Assembly (NCBI RefSeq): GCF_000611645.1
Contig: NW_014011671.1
Location: 1 to 10,000 of the forward strand
Direction: 5' to 3'
DNA: 10,000 nt
Source: Monoraphidium neglectum
Taxonomy: Eukaryota > Chlorophyta > Chlorophyceae > Sphaeropleales > Selenastraceae
Positions 1 to 10,000 of this stretch are shown here, piece after piece. The notes beneath the pieces were generated by a model. The model did not search any database. It was not told where the DNA came from and worked only from the letters and a program-made list of their open reading frames with translations. Both the position numbers and the translations under genes were made by a program. Positions within the stretch are counted from its first letter, which is position 1, and each line of letters begins with the position of its first letter.

Positions 1-5780
<5,780 letters not shown>

Positions 5781-6289
5781 CAGTACACGCTCCTGCTTGG
5801 GTGCTAAGGTGAATCACGAACGCCATGCCAGGTGGACAGCTGCGCGCCACAGCTGATGCATCATCCACGCAAACGCGCTCGGAAGCGGCGCTCGGCGCAG
5901 CGCGTCAGTCTGCGCATCCAGTGCCCTGGAGTGACTTCGAGGGGGCCAGCGCGCAGCCACTTGTCGCGTGCTAGTATTCACGGGTTTATCATCTAAAAGC
6001 GTCGACAGGAGCTGCCAGCTTCGCCGCGTTTGGTGCCATCCATCACGAAGGGGGGCGTGCTCTCAAGCACGTTTCACGCAATGTTTGAGGTCGCGAAGAA
6101 AGCTTCTAGCTTGGCTTACAACGCAAGTAGAACAACGCACGACAAGGAGCGGCATGCATAGGACCCCGGCTGTTGGGCCCGCGCTCTGCTCGTGCTGTTG
6201 TCCCGGCAGCTCAAGCGCCGCCTCGTCACCGCATGCCATCCTGACGCCAGCTCAACAGGCCGCCAGGCGTAGCCAGAGACGTAAGACAA
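5781..6289. other. Intergenic region: 3' end of methyltransferase gene and promoter/leader of zinc-finger gene
   Basis: Both flanking genes read leftwards. The right part should hold the methyltransferase 3' UTR, with a TGTAA signal near 6120. The left part should hold the zinc-finger promoter and leader. A 16-codon upstream frame (ATG at 5864, stop 5816-5814) may lie in the leader. No gene, RNA or TATA box was recognised. Confidence 0.6.
6116..6120 (-). terminator. Candidate polyadenylation signal TGTAA for the methyltransferase gene
   Basis: TGTAA on the minus strand, 170 bases past the stop codon. TGTAA is the usual polyadenylation signal in chlorophyte algae. Two more TGTAA copies (6305-6301, 6298-6294) overlap the last codons and are less likely to be used. 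Confidence 0.4.
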
Positions 6290-7283
6290 CTATTTACACT
6301 TTACACCTTCATCTGCAGCGGCTGCATTCGCAGTGGCTGCCCCGCAATCAGCTGCCGCCGCCAAAGCCTCGCGCAACGCCGCTGTTGCCTCGGACCAAGC
6401 TCCGCCGCGCTCACCATCCAACCCTTTCAGACTCCCCTCCTGCGCCTCACCCCACCCCTGGCCCGGCACGCCCACAATCAGGTCGTTCTTTGCCATTTCA
6501 GCAGCGCCCAGCACCTTGAACAGCCCAGTCACATACCCGGCCTCCTCCGCCGCTGCATTCCGGTCAAGCTCGATCGCCGCCTTTGCCGCCGCGGCGACAT
6601 GCGCGCGCGCTTGCAGTGCCTCCGCGAGCTGCGCCTGTTCCGCTGGGGCGTGGGCAATGTCCGCGACCTGCGCGCATGCGCGCATGCAGCCTTGGCGTAA
6701 ACCATGATGCCGACACATGCCTGTCCTGGCGGCAATTCGGCCTGTCTCGATCGATTCACTGCACGCGAGTGACATGCATGAGCATGCATGCCACGTGCAT
6801 GGAAGCGCGCGTAACCGCATGCGCCCACTGTGCGCATGCATGGCCGCGGCAAGGTCATGCGCCGATTGCTCGAACAACGCAGTGGTGCGCATGCACGCAG
6901 ACGACAGGATGCAGAAACCAGGTGTGCTAACAGAAGCACGACCCCCTCACTCGCGCCAGCAGTCTGAAGTGGCGCTCTGGGTCTGGCAGGTGGCGACGCA
7001 GCCAGGCCGACCGCGGGTGCTCCAAAGGCTCCAGCCCCAGCCCGCTGCCGCTCACCCCACCCTGCCCCGCTGCGCCTGGCTGGCAGCCCGCCTCTAGACG
7101 GTGCCGTTGAAGAGTTGGACAGCTTGCGGCGGCAGCACATCTGGTGTCTGCGGCAGCCTCCCGAGCTTCCAAAGGGGTGGCATCTGAAAAAGCCTGGACT
7201 GTGTGATGCACCCGGCCAGGTTCCTCGCCCATCGCCTGCCTTCTCTGCTGCTGCTGCTGCTGCTGCTGCTCCTGCTGCTGCTG

Positions 7284-7328
<45 letters not shown>

Positions 7329-8634
7329 CTGCTGCTGTTGCTGTTGCTGCAGCTGCAGTGCCACGGCAACCGGCAACCGCTCCGCCGGGTTGTCCCCAGC
7401 CTGCTGCGGGGTGTAGCTCTGCAGCCGCGAGTGGAATGAGGTGCCCCCTTGGAGGGAGAACTTCAGCTTGCCTGAGGGTGGAGGCATGAGGGTATGGAGT
7501 GCTCTCAGCAGCCACGTTGTGGCGATACCCAGTTGTCTGGGACGTCCGACCTGCATTTGCATTCCCAGAGGAGGGTCGCAGCCGCGCACATTCCGCTGCG
7601 GCGGCGTTCGCGCACGCGACGCACCGACGCAGCAGGGCGAGCACACATAGGCGGCGCGCCGCGCGACCGCCATCTGCAGTACTCGGTCGGTCGCGTTGCC
7701 ACAGGCGTGCAGCGCGAGCGCCACGTCAAAGGGGCCTTGCCACTGCTCGATCATACCCTGGAGGGTGTGGGGGGTTGTGGGGTGGGAAGACGAGGGGTTT
7801 CGGGGGCAAGGGGTGCAGCAGAGCTGGAGGGGCCGCGCATGCGCGTCACGCAGTGGCCAGATCGTCGCCACGACACCCCTGGATGCGCGGCGCGACTGGC
7901 CTCACTGTTCCGGTGCCCTGCATCAATCCAATTCAGGTGTTGTTTCAAATTGCGTTCGTGACGGTCGAATTGCCGATTTGGTTGAGCCCCCTTGCATGGC
8001 AACTCGTGGCTCCAGACCTCACTACATGAGCCGCCGGAAGCACAGCGCGCGGTGGTTCAGCAGCAAAGGCGCGCGTCCGCGGCGTCACCTGGCAGACGCG
8101 GACGTTTGTGAGCCCCGCCTCGTCAGCGCGCTGCTGCAGGATCCGCAGCGGCTGCGGCTTCATCTCCACCGCAACCCACTCGCACGCCGGCCACGCGGCC
8201 GCCAGGGGGAGCAGCAGGTTGCCGGTGCCGCTGCCAAAGTCTACGACCCGCAGCGGCCGCCGGCCGGGGGGCGGGCCGAGCAGGGAGCACAGGGGAATGG
8301 CAAAGCTCTCGACCTGCAGCCGCTTGCGGTGGGCGCGCGCCGCCTGCTTCTCCGAGTCCGCGTCTGGCCGGCTGCTTGCGCCGGCCCGTATCGCGGACGC
8401 GGGGTCGCAGCTGCCCGGCAGGCGCGGCCAGTCGAGCGGGTTGGAGGCGGCGGTGGCGGAGGCGCCACTGGTGGGCCCAGCCGCTGCAGCTGGCCACGCT
8501 GAGATGCTGGGCGCTGGGTGGGCCAGGGTGTGGCAGCTAGACGCCAATGGGGTGAGCACGAGCAGGTCGAGCTCTTCCACCTGGCGGGCCAGGCGGCGGC
8601 GTGACTGCTGAGTCTTCTCGCTGGCGCCTGACAT
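6290..8634 (-). CDS. GSTCD-like SAM-dependent methyltransferase (Methyltransf_32 type) with polyQ insertion, four exons
   Basis: Exons: 8634-8089, 7757-7625, 7471-6951 and 6667-6290; 525 residues. ATG 8634 is the first in-frame Met after an upstream stop; an earlier GTG at 8658 is not credible in a eukaryote. Residues 129-139 carry SAM motif I (RVVDFGSGTGN), then an acidic strand end (VAVEMKP). Exon 2 holds the family signatures ALHACGNATD (197-206) and SPCCVG (222-227). Exon 3 has KLKFS, a polyQ run (268-302) and EHPRSAWLRRHL. Exon 4 has IELDRNAAAEEAGY and KNDLIVGVPG, matching the family's C-terminal D-R-x-E-x-GY and K-(N/S)-(D/H)-L-(I/L)-(I/V)-G blocks as I know them. Substrate unknown. No GST-like N-terminal domain is visible; that part is low-complexity. 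An extra intron inside the variable part of exon 3 cannot be excluded. Confidence 0.82.
6668..6950 (-). other. Intron 3 of the methyltransferase gene (283 bases, phase 0), rich in GCATGC palindromes
   Basis: Donor GCGCGA|GTGAGG at 6951/6950 and acceptor GCGCGCAG|GTCGCG at 6668/6667 join HFRLLAR to VADIAHAP. Reading on past the donor hits a stop within six codons (TAG, ending at 6927), which supports splicing. The intron holds at least seven copies of GCATGC. Confidence 0.85.
6674..6894. repeat. Cluster of GCATGC palindromes within intron 3 of the methyltransferase gene
   Basis: Exact GCATGC occurs at 6674, 6682, 6782, 6786, 6817, 6834 and 6889 (start positions), with extra CATGCA overlaps. 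Being self-complementary, the copies could pair with one another in DNA or in the intron RNA. Confidence 0.85.
7245..7355 (-). repeat. CAG repeat (35-residue Q/H/E run) in methyltransferase exon 3
   Basis: The plus strand has 8 CTG, a CTC, 4 CTG, a CTC, 12 CTG, a GTG, then CTG/TTG units. Translated on the minus strand this is Q8-H-Q12-E-Q4-E-Q8, residues 268-302. It falls between the conserved PCCVGKLKFS and HPRSAWL blocks. Confidence 0.95.
7472..7624 (-). other. Intron 2 of the methyltransferase gene (153 bases, phase 1)
   Basis: Donor GTCG|GTGCGT at 7625/7624 and acceptor CCACCCTCAG|GCAAGC at 7472/7471 join PCCV to G-KLKFS, restoring the family motif. The length is a multiple of three and the intron has no in-frame stop, so retention would insert 51 residues instead of truncating. 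Confidence 0.85.
7758..8088 (-). other. Intron 1 of the methyltransferase gene (331 bases, phase 0)
   Basis: Donor CTGCCAG|GTGACG at 8089/8088 follows the end of motif I and the next helix (NVRVCQ). Acceptor CACCCTCCAG|GGTATG at 7758/7757 precedes GMIEQWQGPFDV. Both are phase 0. One GCATGC palindrome (7837-7842) and several G-runs on the plus strand lie inside. Confidence 0.85.
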
Positions 8635-8952
8635 TGGACCCGGTGGTGCGGCGGCCACTGCGCGCGCTGTTGCCAGGCAGCTACTGACGCCGACTGTGCG
8701 AGCGCTTTCGCGCTGTTATGTGGTTGTGTGATGATCACGCTATGATGCGATGAAAATCAATGCACCGTATCCTTGAGTACGAGGTCAGGAAGCTACCGGT
8801 AGGGAGATCAAACTTGATCAGGCTCCGAAAGGCTCGTCACAGCTGGCAATGTGCCGCTGGTAGACCACTTCACACTCACTACAATAACATATCGAGCACC
8901 CACTGCTACAGCTATGCGTTTGTGACCTGGTGCCGACGAGTGTGTCGCCGTC
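8635..8952. promoter_or_regulatory. Divergent promoter region between methyltransferase and trefoil genes
   Basis: The two start codons face away from each other across 318 bases, so both promoters and both 5' leaders must lie here. Base composition is more AT-rich than in the genes. No clear TATA box is seen on either strand. A 14-base inverted repeat (8806-8819) and a small hairpin (8701-8714) are the only distinct elements I find. Confidence 0.6.
8806..8819. promoter_or_regulatory. Inverted repeat GATCAA-AC-TTGATC
   Basis: Perfect 6-base arms with a 2-base centre, in the divergent promoter, 133 bases before the trefoil start codon. Another TGATCA palindrome lies at 8732-8737. It could be a dimeric transcription-factor site; no factor is identified. 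Confidence 0.35.
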
Positions 8953-10000
8953 ATGAGGAAGCCGGGCTTGGATTGCACGTGCGCGGTTACATGCGCATGC
9001 ATACTAATTATCGTGGGTACGGTCACGGGCCAGTCAACAGCACCGGCGGACAAAGTCGCAGGGGCGTCGCTGTCGCGGCAAGCTGCGTCCGGCGGGCACT
9101 GCCGCTCCTTTGTGCCCGGCGATGCTCGGGAGCAGTGCGGTGAGCTTGAGCACGTGCCCTTTGATTGGCTGCAGTGCCTCAAGGTACTTTGATGCTTTGG
9201 GCTGCGTGTGAGCACGGCCCTGCGTTTGGTCAAGCCCCCCTACACAAAAAATTCCACTGCTCCAACTGCTTTGCCTTCTTATGGGCCTACATACACTCCC
9301 CGTCCACCCGCCCCTCAAATGTGTTACGATCGGCTGTCCTGACAGGCTCCCCTGACGCGCAGCCGGATGAGTGCGCCAGCAAGGGCTGCTGCTGGTCGCC
9401 ACTCAAGGGCGCCCCCTCCTGCTACCGCCCCCTGGCAGCAGCCAACGCCTCAGACCCGACGACAGCGGCGGCCCCCAAAGCAGCTGCATCGCCCGCCCAG
9501 TTGCCGCAGCAGCAGCCGCAGCAGCGGCAGCAGCCGCGGGTGGCGGCGTGCGCGCCGGACGTGCCGGCTCGCGAGCGGATTGACTGCGGTGGGTGGTGGG
9601 CAGCAGCGGTTGCGAGGGCAGGCTGGGGAAGCGGCGAGGTGACGGGCAGGCGCTGTGGTCCTTCGCTTGAGATACATGATAGCATAGAGATTGAACGAGA
9701 GACCGTGAGGTTAGGGACGGCGCGGCGGCATTGCTGGTTCAGCGGCTTGATGATCCCTCGCACGTCCCCCCGATGATGTCACCTCCCAGGCTACCTGGGC
9801 ATTGCCCAGGGGGAGTGCGAGGGCAAGGGCTGCTGCTGGGCACCCCAGCAGGGCGGCCCCTGGTGCTTCGACCCCGTGCCCAACTACCGCGTCACCCGGG
9901 TTACGCAGCCGCCGGGTAGGCCGTCACTACCTCCGGTCGCGACAGTGGCGATGGGACGGGGGGGGGGGGGGTGTCGCAGCAGACGCCGCATGCCAGCGCG
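8953..10000 (+). CDS. Secreted protein with tandem P-type trefoil domains (partial; possible GH31 N-terminus)
   Basis: Exons: 8953-9139, 9346-9588, and from 9790 (perhaps ending at 9915). ATG 8953 starts a signal-peptide-like N-terminus: basic residues, then a hydrophobic core (CILIIVGTVTG), with cleavage plausible near residue 26. Trefoil 1 has Cys 50, 62, 72, 77, 78 and 88; trefoil 2 has Cys 131, 143, 153, 158, 159 and 169, with identical spacing. Trefoil 2 shows the classic R-x-DCG, GCCW and PWCF elements. A Gln/Pro/Ala-rich linker joins them. P-type trefoils are disulfide-knotted modules that bind sugars or protect proteins, and occur N-terminal to GH31 alpha-glucosidases. After trefoil 2, VPNYRVTRV resembles the strand following the trefoil in GH31, but the catalytic part would lie outside the window. 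A pure multi-trefoil protein is equally possible. Confidence 0.78.
9140..9345 (+). other. Intron 1 of the trefoil gene (206 bases, phase 1)
   Basis: Donor CAGTGCG|GTGAGC at 9139/9140 and acceptor TGTCCTGACAG|GCTCC at 9345/9346. It splits the Gly after the second trefoil cysteine. The intron is visibly less GC-rich than the exons, with a pyrimidine-rich 3' half. Confidence 0.8.
9589..9789 (+). other. Intron 2 of the trefoil gene (201 bases, phase 1)
   Basis: Donor GACTGCG|GTGGGT at 9588/9589 and acceptor CACCTCCCAG|GCTACC at 9789/9790. It splits the Gly after the second cysteine of trefoil 2, at the same codon position and phase as intron 1 in trefoil 1. Splicing restores DCG-YLGI, the expected core of the domain. 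Confidence 0.85.
9916..10000 (+). other. Ambiguous end of trefoil exon 3: possible phase-1 donor at 9916
   Basis: CCGG|GTAGGC at 9915/9916 could be a donor in phase 1, like the two introns before it. If so, exon 3 is 126 bases (42 codons) and symmetric. Otherwise the frame runs open to the edge through a run of 14 G, giving a Gly-rich stretch of doubtful quality. I cannot decide between them from sequence alone. Confidence 0.45.

Noticed and set aside
6529..7644. 371-residue minus-strand frame overlapping the methyltransferase
   Set aside because: It is the alanine reading of the CAG repeat and crosses introns without family motifs.
8635..8658. GTG at 8658 as the methyltransferase start
   Set aside because: GTG is not a normal nuclear start in eukaryotes; ATG at 8634 is in frame and is the first Met after the upstream stop.
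9165..9776. 203-residue plus-strand unspliced frame around the trefoil exon
   Set aside because: Only 9346-9588 of it is coding in the spliced model; the flanks are intronic and would break both trefoil domains.

Overview
The window looks like nuclear DNA of a green alga (Chlorophyta, probably a chlorophycean). It is strongly GC-rich. It has short GT-AG introns (about 150-330 bases) with GTGNGN-type donors, very abundant in-frame CAG (glutamine) repeats, and TGTAA motifs near gene ends, which is the chlorophyte polyadenylation signal. No prokaryotic gene organisation, tRNA, rRNA, CRISPR array or transposon was recognised. Species assignment is inference; I could not search a database.

Layout, left to right. 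(1) Positions 1-5780, minus strand: a large gene starting at 5780 with a C2H2 zinc finger, a DFPALG motif, a basic cluster, coiled-coil-like segments and long polyQ tracts. Exon 1 (5780-4229) and exon 2 (4002-3508 or 3488) are well supported. A third open stretch from 3230 to the left edge has no stop in 1,076 codons and no usable start of its own. It fits in phase onto exon 2, so I read the whole as one gene of at least 1,759 residues running off the window. The alternative is a 688-residue protein ending at 3488. (2) 5781-6289: promoter/5' leader of that gene and 3' end of the next. (3) 6290-8634, minus strand: a four-exon gene for a 525-residue methyltransferase of the GSTCD / Methyltransf_32 type, with a polyQ insertion. 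(4) 8635-8952: a compact divergent promoter. (5) 8953 to beyond 10000, plus strand: a secreted protein with two P-type trefoil domains, each split at the same codon by a phase-1 intron. It is either a multi-trefoil protein or the N-terminus of a glycoside hydrolase such as GH31; the rest lies outside.

The genes do not form an obvious pathway. Only the methyltransferase and trefoil genes could share regulation, through the 318-base head-to-head spacer. The most notable points are the hidden polyQ exon and its possible isoform switch at 3488-3508, the duplicated trefoil exon structure, and the polyQ insertion in the methyltransferase. All splice models come from reading motifs and phase and have not been tested against transcripts.
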